Of a stretch of 64,000 nucleotides of DNA, positions 33,021 to 45,045 are shown one piece after another. Under the pieces are notes generated by a model. The model was given only the letters and a program-made list of their open reading frames with translations. It was not told where the DNA came from and ran no database searches. Position 1 is the stretch's first letter. Every line of letters begins with the position of its first letter. The DNA comes from Tachypleus tridentatus. Taxonomy: Eukaryota > Arthropoda > Merostomata > Xiphosura > Limulidae. A program made the position numbers and the translations under genes. The stretch lies in the NCBI RefSeq assembly GCF_004210375.1, contig NC_134830.1, positions 168,709,874 through 168,773,873 of the forward strand, in the 5' to 3' direction.

Positions 33021-34148
33021 ATGGTATCAAGAAGCTGCAAGCATTCTCCAGATGCATTCTGCTATGTATGTGGCCAAGTTATCAAAACAAGAGCGAAAAG
33101 TACTCCGTAACATCATCTGCTAAAATGTGTGAAGCCTACAAGACATATTTCAGCATTCCTGTCGGGGATCAATACAAACCCTGGGTGCTTCATTTTGCCT
33201 GCAAGCACTGCAAAAAAAAAGAAAAAACTCTAGAAGGTAAGACGGACAATTTTTGCTTGTTTGAATGGTAAGATTTTATATTATATAAATTTTAGACCTT
33301 TTAACATTTAAATATCTTTCGGTGCACCTCAAAGAGGAATACAACAGCATCAAGACCTTGCTAGAAGCCTTGAAGTATGATGAATATGGCTGGGAAGTTA
33401 TCGGAGACTTTAAAATGGTGGCATTCCTGAGGGGTCTCCAAGGAGGCTTTACGAAGTTTCCCTGTTAACTTTGCCTTTAGGACAGTAGGAATACTGCAGT
33501 GCATTACAACAGGAAGTACTGATCACAACAGACCGAGTTCTCTGTGGGGAGGTACAATGTCAAGTGTGAGCCACTAGTGGACCTCAAGAAGATGTTGTTC
33601 CCACCATTGCACATAAAATTGGGTCTTATGAAAGAAGTTGTCACAGCTCTTGATAAGGAGTCTGCAGCCTTCAAGTATCTTCGAGACTTCTTCCCTAAGG
33701 TGTCTGAGGCAAAGGTCAAAGCTGGTGTTTTCGTTGGGCCACAAATAAAGAAGATCCTGGAGTGCAGAGAATTCTCCAAGAAGCTCAGTAGGAAGGGGAA
33801 AAAAAAAGCTTGGGGCAGCTTTGTCACAGTGGTTCCGACTTTCTTGGGCAATCACAAGGCCAAAAATTATGTGTAACTGGTTGAGGCTCTGGTGAAGAAC
33901 TACGGCAAAATGGGCTGCAGGATGTCCCTGAAAGTCCATATTCTTGACGCTCATCTTGATAAATTCAAGGAGAACATGGGACCATACTCAGAGGAGCAAG
34001 GCGAACATGTCCAACAAGATATACTGGACTTTGAACGCCGCTACCAATAAGCGTATAACGAAAACATGATAGGAGACTATATCTGGGGGCTGATACATGA
34101 AGGTGATTTACATTACAGTCGCCAATCTCGAAAAACTATTCACTTCTA
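33021..34148 (+). pseudogene. Unclassified transposon-type protein, pseudogene (copy 1)
   Basis: The first residues MVSRSCKHSPDAFCYVCG give a Cys pair, followed after a frameshift by AKMCEAYKTYF.IPVGDQ..PW and HFACKHCKK, a second Cys pair, so an N-terminal zinc-binding region is likely. A large middle part is missing at about 33,270-33,325. Then come HLKEEYNSIKTLLEALKY, WEVIGDFKMVAFLRGLQGG, a broken CxLC, PPLHIKLGLMKEVVTALD, AKVKAGVFVGPQIKKIL, GNHKAKNYV, then LKVHILDAHLDKFKENMG and SEEQGE. Stops occur at several points. The blocks HIKLGLMK and GVFVGPQI recur in copy 2. I know relatives as unnamed proteins in many animal genomes but no experimental function. Confidence 0.8.
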
Positions 34149-34403
34149 AACATTTTGTATAACTTTAGTATTAATACAGCTAAATCTTCATTCATATGTT
34201 GTTTTATTCAGACCTTATCTAAATGAAAATGTGCAAATTTGCCCGTTTTTACATAGAAAATAGGTTAATTTATAAATTAAATTATCCAGGTCACAAAAGC
34301 AAAGTTTGAAGGGAATAATGACCATTTTCTGTACTTTTACAACATGAGCAATTAAGAAATAACACATACTATCCAGGAACAAAATTTGTGTTACAGAGTG
34401 TAG

Positions 34404-35060
34404 TTATATTTTAATTTTTAAACACTGCACTCTGCAGTTATTGATAAACTACGTAGTGAACAATAAAACGTTAAAACGAAAACTAAAGTAACCGTTCAAG
34501 TAACAATGTTGTCACAAAAGACGACACAGTTTAATTTATGCTTTATTAGAAATGTATACTTAATGGAATATCATTTATCCTTCAGAAGGTTAGAACATGG
34601 TTCAGTAATGGTGTCCAGATTAGCTTCTTACTTAGCTATGTTTTATCTCCGTAGCTATGACTGGACATGTCCAAAACTTTAAGCCGATTGTATTTAAACG
34701 ATGTATTTTTAAATCTTTTACACTCACTAAATATACCTGCCATGTTCAAAAGTGTTTCTTATATTTAGATAAAAGATGGCGAAATATTAAGATTACTGTT
34801 GAAGAAATAGAGACTGCATTTACCATTTCAGGGCCTTAAAATTTTAAATAACAACACAAAATTATTGGTATATTATAATCACATAAACAATCTTTTCCAA
34901 GTTCATATTTCAACTATAGACGTTTCACACTTTCTGGTTTCAGGAAGACTCTAATTTTTATGTTACCTCACCAGATCTTATGAAATACACTTACAAAATC
35001 TGGCATTCCACCTAAAACTTCATAAATGAAAAACTTAATTATCAATATTACGAAAACATA
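34404..35060. other. Intergenic, nothing recognised
   Basis: A 60-codon ORF at 34657-34839 (+) has no recognisable motif. No array or SINE is present. Confidence 0.5.
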
Positions 35061-35062
35061 TT

Positions 35063-35332
35063 GGGCTCCTCATGGCCAGGTAGTTTAAGGCGTTCGACTC
35101 GTAATATGAAAGTCGCGGGTTCGAATCCCGGTCGCACCAAACATGCTCGACCTTTAAGGCATAGGGACGTTATAAAGTGACGGTCAATACCACTATTCGT
35201 TGGTAAAAGAGTAGTCCAAAAGTTGGCGGTGGCTGGTGATGACTAACTGCCTTCCCTCTAGTCTTACACTGCTAAATTAGGGACGGCTAGCGCAGATAGC
35301 CTTCGAGTAGATTTGCACGAAATTCAAAACAA
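35063..35332 (+). repeat. tRNA-derived SINE, type A
   Basis: The head GGGCTCCTCATGGCCAGG is slightly mutated; GGTTCGAATCCCGGTCGC is intact. Full body and a short CAAAG end. No clear duplication. Confidence 0.9.
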
Positions 35333-35823
35333 AGTTTCTCCGCGGAGAATACATCAGGTAATCAAATGTGGCGTTGCCATAAAAAAAAAAAAAACCAACA
35401 AACTAAACGCTTAAATGTTTCTGTTGTGTTCCATAGTTCGCCATTCAGTGGATCGACTCAAATTAATCTCCAACCAAAATATGTTAGTATTTACCTACAT
35501 GTTAATAACGTACGATGGGGAAAACTTAGTATTCTGGGTTCACCAGAAAGCTAAATAATGTTGCATATAAAGGACACTAAATTAACTACGTATTTGAAAC
35601 CAAGCCTAAATTATATTCGCAATTTTCGAAATATAATAATCAGTATCACTGTTGTACGGTTTTTATTATTTTTTGAGAACTTTAACACAAAATATATTTT
35701 CACGTGACTAATCTGTATCATTTAACATCAATACAAAATCAGTTTTGAATTAAGAAAATACGATTAGAACCGAATGAGCTGTAGAACTGAGGTGGAAATA
35801 TTACCTTATATTCATAATCTATA

Positions 35824-36098
35824 AGTCAGGACATGGCCAGGTGGGTTAAGGCGTTCGACTCGTAATCTGTGGGTCGCGAGTTCGAATCCCCATCGCACCA
35901 AATATGTTTGCTTTTTCAGCTGTGGGGTCGTTATAATGTACGGTCAATCCCGCGATTCGTTGGTAAGAGTAGCCCAAGAGTTGGCGGATGGTGGTAATGA
36001 CCAGCTGCCTTCTCTCTAGTCTTACGCTGCAAAATTAGGGGCGGCTAGCACATTTAGCCCTCGTGTAACTTTGCGCGAAATTCACAAACAAGCAAACC
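35824..36098 (+). repeat. tRNA-derived SINE, type A
   Basis: Flanked by TTCATAATCTATA (35811-35823) and TTCACAATCTATA (36099-36111), a 13-bp duplication with one mismatch. Moderately diverged body. Confidence 0.92.
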
Positions 36099-36111
36099 TT
36101 CACAATCTATA

Positions 36112-36840
36112 TTTCTGGCTATATATAATGTTCCTACACAAAGAATATAACCAGTAACAATTATTTAGTTTTGTACACCTTGTACAAGCTAACAAAGTAG
36201 TAAATACGTAAGTTACAGTCTCGTAACTATAAAATAAATCAACATGTCACTAAAGTATCACGTAACCAGTTTAAAGCTGTACTCAGTGATAGTTTCGTAG
36301 TTATATAACGAACTTACATGCAACTATTGTCAAATCGCACATAGTTATGACCCCTTAGCTACAAAAGCGATATTTCCATCTCATAGCTATTTTGTAATTT
36401 ACACGCGATAAATTATCATGTAATTAAAGATAAGCTGCGCGTAGTTACGTTTTTGTAACTATAGAACAAACCTAAACGTCAAAAAGTCATCGCATACCTA
36501 TAGTTTCATAGCTCTAAAACACGTAATTAACGTACAGCTTCTGTAGCTCTGAAGCGATGTAGCTGCAAAAAAACATTTTTATGTACATATAATAAAACAA
36601 TGGATTTTTGTGTACAATTACAATTTCGCAACTAAGAGACGCATCATAACAATTACCCATAAAAGTCAATTGTAACTCGAGGTTTCAGAAAGTATGGTTT
36701 TAGTCTCAAAACTTACAAATAAACGAATAGAGTATAAACTAGTTAATAAGAAACAAAGTACATTTTACGTAAAATAGAACAAAAGTCGTTGCTTTCTTAC
36801 ATAAATATACTTTATAACAAAAACTGAGTTAACGAACTAA
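36112..36840. other. Intergenic DNA with a decayed repeat
   Basis: Phrases with GTAACTAT, CGTAGTTAT and CATAGCTAT recur irregularly every 60-75 bp from 36,200 to 36,700, suggesting an old tandem array. No gene seen. Confidence 0.4.
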
Positions 36841-36847
36841 ATATAAT

Positions 36848-37462
36848 GAATTGAAACATAAGTACTATTAGTAGCAGCTTAATGCACAAATTGAAACATA
36901 AGTGCTATTAGTAGCAGCTTAATGCACAAATTGAAACATAAGTGCTATTAGTAGCAGCTTAATGCACAAATTGAAACATAAGTGCTATTAGTAGCAGCTT
37001 AATGCACAAATTGAAACATAAGTACTATTAGTAGCAGCTTAATGCACAAATTGAAACATAAGTGCTATTAGTAGCAGCTTAATGCACAAATTGAAACATA
37101 AGTACTATTAGTAGCAGCTTAATGCACAAATTGAAACATAAGTACTATTAGTAGCAGCTTAATGCACAAATTGAAACATAAGTACTATTAGTAGCAGCTT
37201 AATGCACAAATTGAAACATAAGTACTATTAGTAGCAGCAATGCACAAATTGAAACATAAGTACTATTAGTAGCAGCAATGCACAAATTGAAACATAAGTG
37301 CTATTAGTAGCAGCTTAATGCACAAATTGAAACATAGTGCTATTAGTAGCAGCTTAATGCACAAATTGAAACATAAGTGCTATTAGTAGCAGCTTAATGC
37401 ACAAATTGAAACATAAGTACTATTAGTAGCAGCTTAATGCACAAATTGAAACATAAATACAA
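36848..37462. repeat. 40-bp minisatellite, about 15 copies
   Basis: Unit TTGAAACATAAGTACTATTA + GTAGCAGCTTAATGCACAAA, 40 bp. Copies differ mainly at one A/G site (AAGTACT/AAGTGCT). Two neighbouring copies share a loss of TTA (GCAGCAATGC), a sign of local copying. Confidence 0.95.
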
Positions 37463-37555
37463 TTGGTAACAGATAAATGAAGGTATTGAAACATTATACA
37501 ATTAAATTAAAGATATACCTAATATATAAATCATTGTGAGTGTGTGTCCGAGAAA

Positions 37556-37790
37556 AATACAAGATGGTATATCTATCCATTTATATCTTATATACTTCCA
37601 CGTTTATTGATCAATCAGCACCAAACTTGACGTAGTAATGTAGGATGACACGAGGAAAGTTGTGATGTGGATTGGACTTATATGAACCTTGTATATACAA
37701 TGTGTATCTCTATCTGTTCCTTCTACTTTTCCACACTTCTTGATCAAGCAGCACTATAGTTATCACACGGATTTAGGATAACATAAAGAT
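37556..37790. repeat. Tandem duplication of about 145 bp, diverged
   Basis: TTCCACGTTTATTGATCAAT + CAGCACCAAACTT (37,589 on) and TTCCACACTTCTTGATCAAG + CAGCACTATAGTT (37,731 on) align, as do TAGGATGACA and TAGGATAACA after them. Confidence 0.6.
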
Positions 37791-37791
37791 T

Positions 37792-39890
37792 ACTATGACA
37801 ATGTTGTTTTATAATCCTAAAAACATATTACTAGATAGCAATGTTATTTTATAATCCTAAAAACATATTACTAGATAGCAATGTTATTTTATAATCCTAA
37901 AAACATATTACTAGATAGCAATGTTATTTTATAATCCTAAAAACATATTACTAGATAGCAATGTTATTTTATAATCCTAAAAACATATTACTATATAGCA
38001 ATGTTATTTTATTATCTTAAGAACCATATTACTAGATAACAATGTTGTTTTATGATCCTAAGAACCACATTACTAAATAACAATGTTGTTTTATGATCCT
38101 AAGAACCACATTACTAAATAACAATGTTGTTTTATGATCCTAAGAACCACATTACTAAATAACAATGTTGTTTTATGATCCTAAGAACCACATTACTAAA
38201 TAACAATGTTGTTTTATGATCCTAAGAACCACATTACTAAATAACAATGTTGTTTTATGATCCTAAGAACCACATTACTAAATAACAATGTTGTTTTATA
38301 ATCCTAAAAACATATTACTAGATAGCAATGTTATTTTATAATCCTAAAAACATATTACTAGATAGCAATGTTATTTTATAATCCTAAAACATATTACTAG
38401 ATAGCAATGTTATTTTATAATCCTAAAACATATTACTAGATAGCAATGTTATTTTATAATCCTAAAAACATATTACTAGATAGCAATGTTATTTTATTAT
38501 CTTAAGAACCATTAAATAACAATGTTGTTTTATTATCCTAAGAACCACATTACTAAATAACAATGTTGTTTTATGATCCTAAGAACCACATTACTAAATA
38601 ACAATGTTGTTTTATGATCCTAAGAACCACATTACTAAATAACAATGTTGTTTTATGATCCTAAGAACCACATTACTAAATAACAATGTTGTTTTATGAT
38701 CCTAAGAACCACATTACTAGATAACAATGTTGTTTTATGATCCTAAGAACCATATTACTAGATAACAATGTTGTTTAATTATCCTAAGAACCATATTACT
38801 AGATAACAATGTTGTTTTATAATCCTAAGAACCATATTACCAGATAACAATGCTGTTTTATAATCCTAAAAACATATTACTAGATAGCAATGTTATTTTA
38901 TAATCCTAAAAACATATTACTAGATAGCAATGTTATTTTATAATCCTAAAAACATATTACTAGATAGCAATGTTATTTTATAATCCTAAAAACATATTAC
39001 TATATAGCAATGTTATTTTATTATCTTAAGAACCATATTACTAGATAACAATGTTGTTTTATGATCCTAAGAACCACATTACTAAATAACAATGTTGTTT
39101 TATGATCCTAAGAACCACATTACTAAATAACAATGTTGTTTTATGATCCTAAGAACCACATTACTAAATAACAATGTTGTTTTATGATCCTAAGAACCAC
39201 ATTACTAAATAACAATGTTGTTTTATGATCCTAAGAACCACATTACTAAATAACAATGTTGTTTTATAATCCTAAAAACATATTACAAGATAGCAATGTT
39301 ATTTTATAATCCTAAAAACATATTACTAGATAGCAATGTTATTTTATAATCCTAAAAACATATTACTAGATAGCAATGTTATTTTATAATCCTAAAAACA
39401 TATTACTAGATAGCAATGTTATTTTATAATCCTAAAAACATATTACTAGATAGCAATGTTATTTTATTATCTTAAGAACCATATTACTAGATAACAATGT
39501 TGTTTTATAATGCCAAGAACCACATTGCTAAATAACAATGTTGTTTTATTATCCTAAGAACCACATTACTAAATAACAATGTTGTTTTATGATCCTAAGA
39601 ACCACATTACTAAATAACAATGTTGTTTTATGATCCTAAGAACCACATTACTAAATAACAATGTTGTTTTATGATCCTAACAACCATATTACTAGATAAC
39701 AATGTTGTTTTATGATCCTAAGAACCACATTACTAGATAACAATGTTGTTTTATGATCCTAAGAACCATATTACTAGATAACAATGTTGTTTAATGATCC
39801 TAAGAACCATATTACTAGATAACAATGTTGTTTTATAATCCTAAGAACCATATTACCAGATAACAATGCTGTTTTATAATCCTAAGAACA
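37792..39890. repeat. 40/41-bp satellite with higher-order block structure, about 50 units
   Basis: Two unit types share one origin: A, GATAGCAATGTTATTTTATA + ATCCTAAAAACATATTACTA (40 bp), and B, AATAACAATGTTGTTTTATG + ATCCTAAGAACCACATTACTA (41 bp). They occur as alternating blocks of four to nine: A 37.79-38.03, B to 38.29, A to 38.50, B to 38.87, A to 39.02, B to 39.26, A to 39.47, B to 39.89 kb. A rare junction form (TTATTATCTTAAGAACC) marks most A-to-B changes. Confidence 0.95.
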
Positions 39891-40128
39891 ATACCTTTTA
39901 GTAAGATTGTTTTACTATACACGTAACAACAACACTTAAAGAATATTAATGTTGTTTTACATTCTTAAAAATTACTTTAGAAGAAATCGTGTGTAATATT
40001 TCTAAAAGATTTCATTACACGTAATAATTGTGGTCTTATCTTTAAGGAAATTACATAACACACTGTAATATTACTATGTTACTTTAAGGACATAGAGTAA
40101 CAAGTAATAGTATCACTTTTCAATCTAT

Positions 40129-40228
40129 GCTTGTTTGTTAGTTTTCATACAAAGCTATTCTGAGACTATTTGTGCTAGCCAACCCTAGTTTCAAAGTCAC
40201 ATACTAGAGGCAGCTAATCGTCACCACT
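40129..40228 (-). repeat. SINE tail fragment, old
   Basis: TTTCATACAAAGCTATTC, CTATTTGTGCTAGCC and CTAATCGTCACCAC align with the 3' half of the dominant SINE. Strongly diverged. Confidence 0.7.
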
Positions 40229-40449
40229 ATAAAGGGTTTAATATTATATATATATTTTAATATTTATGTTTGTTTTAGTTTAATATATATTTAGAAATGT
40301 ATGTAACTTATCTTGTTAAATGCCTGTTCTCTAAATTTGCACAAAATTCTCAAGCGTAAGAATAAACGATGTACATATTTGCGTCACAATTAGTATTGCT
40401 GGGTCAACTGAACTTTCTAGAAACTCGCATTAAATTTTACAAATCATAA

Positions 40450-41050
40450 CTCGAGGGGAGACAGTTTCGTAATATTGTTGGTTTGCTACAGTCATATACT
40501 AGAAACTTCTAAAACTAAAACTGTGATAAACGCTTATTAATCTGAAAAATACAAATATTAGAAAGGGAAGGTTTATAGATTTCAAACATTAGGAACTGTT
40601 TAACTTGAGTGAATTAACTTTGAAAGGTCGTATTTCTACGAGAACATTAGAAATTGTCGTCGCTGAAAAGTTTACGTTCACACAAACAAACAAACAACTA
40701 GACAGTCGTCAAGAGAAGTGTACCTGTGCTTTCTTGAACTGTTGATGAAAGATTTCAGTCCAGATCACATAGAAGACTCAGTGTTGTTTGTAAGTTTGTA
40801 AAACTTTTATAGATAAATCATTATTTGTAATAACTATTTATAATAACCGTTATTAAGAATTGTATTGCTGATTATATGTTAAAATATTTTAGTATTAAAA
40901 ACATTGTGTATCAATCTTGTCGGCAAATATCATAAAGTTAACATCTATTGAAATTCAATTAACTTCTAAATGCAAAATCATAATACATAGCGTACGAAAC
41001 GTAATAATTCGGAGACTTGTCGAAAGTAAATTGTAATACGTAACATCATC
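40450..41050 (+). repeat. Dispersed duplication, copy 1 (no SINE)
   Basis: TAATATTGTTGGTTTGCTAC, GTGATAAACGCTTATTAATC, GTCAAGAGAAGTGTACCTGT and GTCCAGATCACATAGAAGAC all recur in the same order at 58,535-59,427. No coding potential was recognised. Either an unnamed transposon or a segmental duplication. Confidence 0.85.
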
Positions 41051-41107
41051 CATCCTCAACTCTTGGAGATACTCTAATTAAATAGTGGAATTAAATGATA
41101 AACTACA

Positions 41108-41305
41108 GTGTTTGGTTTGTTTTGAATTTTGGGCAAAGCGACACGAGGGCTATCTGCGGTAAGTCGTCCCTAATTTAGAAGTGAAAGACTAGAGGGAAGA
41201 CAACTAGTCATCACCACCCACTGGCGACTCTTAGGCTACTCTGTTACCAACGAGTTGGATTAATCGCCACATTATAATGTCCCCACGGCTGAAAGAGCAA
41301 GCATA
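41108..41305 (-). repeat. tRNA-derived SINE, lacking its tRNA-like head
   Basis: Tail and body are recognisable (GGCAAAGCGACACGAGGGC, CACGGCTGAAAGAGCAAGCAT), and the copy then ends. Old copy. Confidence 0.82.
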
Positions 41306-41741
41306 TACTGGTCACGTGGTACCTTAGAAATAAACTTCATTGCTTATATCACTTTATAATCGAGGCTCGATCTCGATAGAGGATACAACACAGATAGTCC
41401 ATGGTGTATCTTTGCGCAACGACAAATTGTCGACAGATATTCCGAAAACTATTACGAAAAAGTTGAAAATTCTACAAATGCTTTTCATCACTATATGTTA
41501 GCAATTTTGAGATCAGAGATTCGAGAGTACAAATTTGAAGTGTTTCTGTTCGAGAGTACAAATTTGAACTGTTTCTGGATATTATCTTCTTTATGCACCA
41601 AGACAAAAATAAGACTAGGATTCAAATAAGAGACTATTGGAACTTTACACGCAATGTTCATAATCCTGATTTATTGATTGGTGGCACGACCCTCCTATAC
41701 CTTCATTCACAAAAGTTAAAACCAGAGGGCGCTAAATAGAG

Positions 41742-42017
41742 TGTTTGTTTGTTTTTTAATTTCGCGCAAAGCTATTCGAGGGCTATCTGCGCTAGTCGTC
41801 CCTAATTTTGCAGTGTAAGACTAGAGGGAAAGCAGCTAGTCATCACCACCCACCGCCAACTCTTGGGCTACTCTTTTACCAACGAATAGTGGGCTTGACC
41901 GTCACATTATGACGCCCCCACAGCTGAAAGGGTAAGCATGTTTGGAGTGACAGGGATTCGAACCCACTGCCCTCGGATTACGAATCGAGTGCCTTAATCA
42001 CCTGGCTATGCTGGACC
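41742..42017 (-). repeat. tRNA-derived SINE, type C head
   Basis: Complete copy. The head in complement reads AGGTGATTAAGGCACTCGAT. Flanks AAATAGAG and AAGTAGAG are a probable short duplication. Confidence 0.9.
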
Positions 42018-42159
42018 AAGTAGAGCATATACCTTCTATACCACCACCAACAGCGTTTATTATATTTGACCCTCAACAAAATACGAAAATGTGTCCTTAT
42101 ATCTGTTGTTGTCAACAGACACGTAACATTTCTAGCAGAACAATGAGGAATAGTATTTT

Positions 42160-42425
42160 ACGTATGTCCAACGAGTTTCATCAAAATTCAATCATTTTTG
42201 ACTGAGATATAAAGGAATAATAGTGTAAAAATCAGTCGCCATGTTAACACATATGACTTTTTAAAATTTTCCTGACATTGCTGTGACTTTGAGCTTTGAC
42301 CTTGATCTCTCCAAAGATAACTACTTCTAAGATGGGTCGTAGTCTAAAGGTACACCATTTTTCGTTCAAATCCATTCAATCGTTTTCGAGAAATCTTGCT
42401 GACAAACATAAAGATGAAACACGTT
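42160..42425 (+). repeat. Interspersed repeat of unknown type
   Basis: TTTGAGCTTTGACCTTGATC, then TTCAAATCCATTCAATCG and GAGAAATCTTGCTGACAAAC, is a phrase set that I have met as a repeat in several invertebrate genomes, usually followed by a CAGACA-rich tail. Only one copy is in this window, so the boundaries are guesses. Confidence 0.4.
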
Positions 42426-42689
42426 ACAGTGAAAGAGAAAATTGTTGAATCGGCCTGGGATATATTACATCTAGTGCCACCTTTTAACGGTTATAAGACG
42501 TTTCAAATATTACAAACAACAAGTGCTACTTAAACAAAAGTGCTACTTCTACAAAACACGTACCCTGCTCATGCAAATAAAGATTGCCCTAAACATCAGT
42601 AACCTTTAAAAAAAATTATAGGAATAGCATATATTATGTGCTTAATACTATCACGGTCACATCGCTTTAAACTAGATTGGTCGTTGTTG

Positions 42690-42775
42690 AGTCTTGAAAC
42701 TCAAAATAAAACTTGATCAAGTCGAAACGTTGTTAATCATTTCTTCTCTCAAGCAGCGGCCATGTTTATTATATA
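42690..42775 (+). repeat. Diverged fragment of the foldback family
   Basis: ACTTGATCAAGTCGAAACG + TTGTT has the same hairpin-then-GAAACGTTGTT arrangement as the repeats at 1-118 and 23,144-23,336. Confidence 0.4.
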
Positions 42776-43252
42776 TTATATTATACTGAATTCTGAATGC
42801 TTGTAAATTATTCACCAGAGTAATTGTGATTTTTGATAAAGAAACAAAATTATGAATTAATATTCCAAGAGAATTTGGAAGTAATTTAAGAAGTGCCTGC
42901 TCTTATAAGCTAAAGAATAATATTTGTCCAATTACTATGCTTGTGTTTTATATAATATAAATAGCAGTTTTTTGTAAATTTTTAGACAGTCAGAGATTAC
43001 ATCAGTGCTGATTATCTCCAACATTGAGTAATGCTTTTGTTTAGTTACGTTTTCAATTGCTAGATGGCGTTACATACTATGTTACCATAGAAAGATTTGT
43101 TCGCATGATTAACAACAATTAATTTTTCTTTACGTAACTGGAATCCAATAAATAATATTGTTATAAGTTCATAAGTGTGTTTACTATATTGATACGTTAA
43201 ACAAACATTGAAACTTATAAGTATAATAAACAAGATGAACCTAAAATGAACT

Positions 43253-43308
43253 CTTTTGTTTGTTGTTTTTGAATTTCGCGCAAAGCTACTCGAGGGCTAT
43301 CTGCGCTC
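43253..43308 (-). repeat. SINE tail fragment
   Basis: TTTGAATTTCGCGCAAAGC and TACTCGAGGGCTATCTGCGCT are unmutated, then homology stops. A very short, young-looking, 5'-truncated insertion. Confidence 0.8.
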
Positions 43309-43720
43309 ATTTCGTATTGCAAGTCGAAAAATTATGAGAACCTGCTAAACTCAGATACAACTACAAAATCCTTCGTAATAATACTTTTTAATATTATTAA
43401 TATCAACTTTGTAAAAACACATAATACTACATCTTTTAACTAAGTAATAATCGTGTAAAAAAAAGGCAAATTTCAAAGTCACATTGTTTACCACACAACT
43501 ATAAAATAAATAAAAAATCATACATATGTAATCTTACATCAGGAGAAGACCGGTACTTATTTAACTTCCACCACTCATTACTGGTCCATTATGATTTTTA
43601 ATAGGAAGAGTGTATAATATTTCAGGTGTGATGCACAAAAAATAAAACTCCTTTTGCTCTACGCTAGAGACCAAACGCCACTTGGGTGCAACGCAATGAA
43701 AACGCGGAGTGGATCATTAA

Positions 43721-43832
43721 TATTTGTTTGAAGCTAAGCACAAAGCAACATAATTGGACATCTTGCCACAGGTAACGAAACTCGGGATTTAGTGTTATAA
43801 GACCGCAGACACACCACTGTGCCACTTAAGGG
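43721..43832 (-). repeat. Second-family SINE
   Basis: AGCTAAGCACAAAGCAAC, CGAAACTCGGGATTTAG and GACCGCAGACACACCACTG are the conserved blocks of this short tRNA-derived family. Confidence 0.75.
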
Positions 43833-44054
43833 TAGGGCCAGTATAGTCATGTAACTTACGTTAAGAATATTTTTATTTAGTTAAAATAATACACATGCAT
43901 TACTATGAAATATTGTAACCCGCCAGAGGGCGGTGTGTACTTTTAGGGGTAATACAATCAACAAATCTGATACAACAACAGCTATCATTGATTTACTTTT
44001 TTTTTAGGGCTATGAAAGTTACAACTTTTGGTTCGAGAGTTATTTAGAGTTCTT

Positions 44055-44184
44055 ACTTATTTGTTTGTATTAAGCTCAAAGCTACACAATGGACTATCTG
44101 TGCTTTGCTCATCACGAGTATCGAAACTCTGTTTCTAGCGTTGTAAGTCCGCAGATATGTCGCTGGGTCACTGGAGGTGGGGGG
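44055..44184 (-). repeat. Second-family SINE
   Basis: TTAAGCTCAAAGCTACAC, GTATCGAAACTCTGTTTCTA and GTAAGTCCGCAGATATG in order. It ends in GGAGGTGGGGGG, the usual head end of the family. Confidence 0.8.
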
Positions 44185-44186
44185 TA

Positions 44187-44300
44187 ACTTATTTGTTTGT
44201 TTTAGGGCAAAGTCACATTGAGTTATCAGCTGTGTCTATCGCGGAGAATCAAACCCCGAATTTTCCGTTATAATCCGTGAATTTATCCTTCCCCTCACAG
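44187..44300 (-). repeat. Second-family SINE, diverged, directly following another
   Basis: TTATTTGTTTGTTTTAGGGC, CGCGGAGAATCAAACCCCG and GTTATAATCCGTGAA match the family with many changes. ACTTATTTGTTTG starts both neighbours, so the younger one may have landed in the other's tail. Confidence 0.6.
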
Positions 44301-44483
44301 GGACAGAGATTTCGAACATCAAATTTCACTAGCTGCATATTCCATGACACCATATATTAGTTTAGAATGTGATTTTTTTTTCTAAAACTGTTAATTGTTT
44401 GAAGAGAATCGGTAACCCTTTCAGCTCAGTGATGAAATGCCATTCTAAACTGCAGTTTTATTCATAAACGTTTTATTAATTTG

Positions 44484-44568
44484 ATGTGTTTCTTTTGAAT
44501 TTTGCGTAAGGATACTCGAGAGCTATTTAGCAGTGTAAGACTAGAGGAAAGGCAACTAGTCATCAACA
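44484..44568 (-). repeat. SINE fragment with internal deletion
   Basis: TTTTGAATTTTGCGTAAGG joins GAGAGCTATTTAGCAGTGTA, skipping TGCGCTAGCCGTCCCTAA. It ends at GTCATCAAC. Confidence 0.75.
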
Positions 44569-45045
44569 TAATTAAATTTTCTCGTAAATATTTAGCTCTT
44601 GTGCAGAGCTTTATCAGCACAGCTTTGACTTATTGATGCTGAAACGCATGCTTATTTCATATACACAAAATTACGTTTCATCTAGTAGTGTTTTATCATA
44701 TCCATCTCGTTTATCCAGTTTCCGCCCTGAAAACATTTCAATAATGTCTAACAAAAAATGTGTTTAATTTAAGTTTTTTGTTTGTTGTATATGTATCTAA
44801 AAGTTTATTCTATAAAAGAAAGTAATTAGAACAATTAACTGTTGATAAATGTTTATATCTTTTACTTTTTCCCGTGCCAGATATTGTAACTACTGTCCAG
44901 GTTTCATTCATCAATAAAATTTAAAAAAAATATTAATATTCACATTAGGTTTAATTAAAAACCTTAATAAGATTATACGTATATTTTTAATTTAGAGTTT
45001 TAACGTTTTTGCTCGTTTTGTTCTCTTGATTTACTTAAAATATTT

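Larger units (their letters stand above)
32652..34403 (+). mobile_element. TIR element, copy 1, with an unclassified large-protein pseudogene
   Basis: The left end AACACTATATAACAAAATTT (32652) and the right end, read in complement, TACACTCTGTAACACAAATTT are imperfect terminal inverted repeats. Inside lie a promoter-like block (32811-32967) and a broken gene (33021-34148). The protein is related to that in the element at 53,772-55,952, so both belong to one family of DNA elements. I cannot place it in a named transposase superfamily. The exact ends are uncertain by several bases. Confidence 0.6.

Noticed and set aside
36848-39890. Regular direct repeats suggestive of CRISPR
   Set aside because: There are no unique spacers between repeats, the units abut directly, and the genome is eukaryotic.
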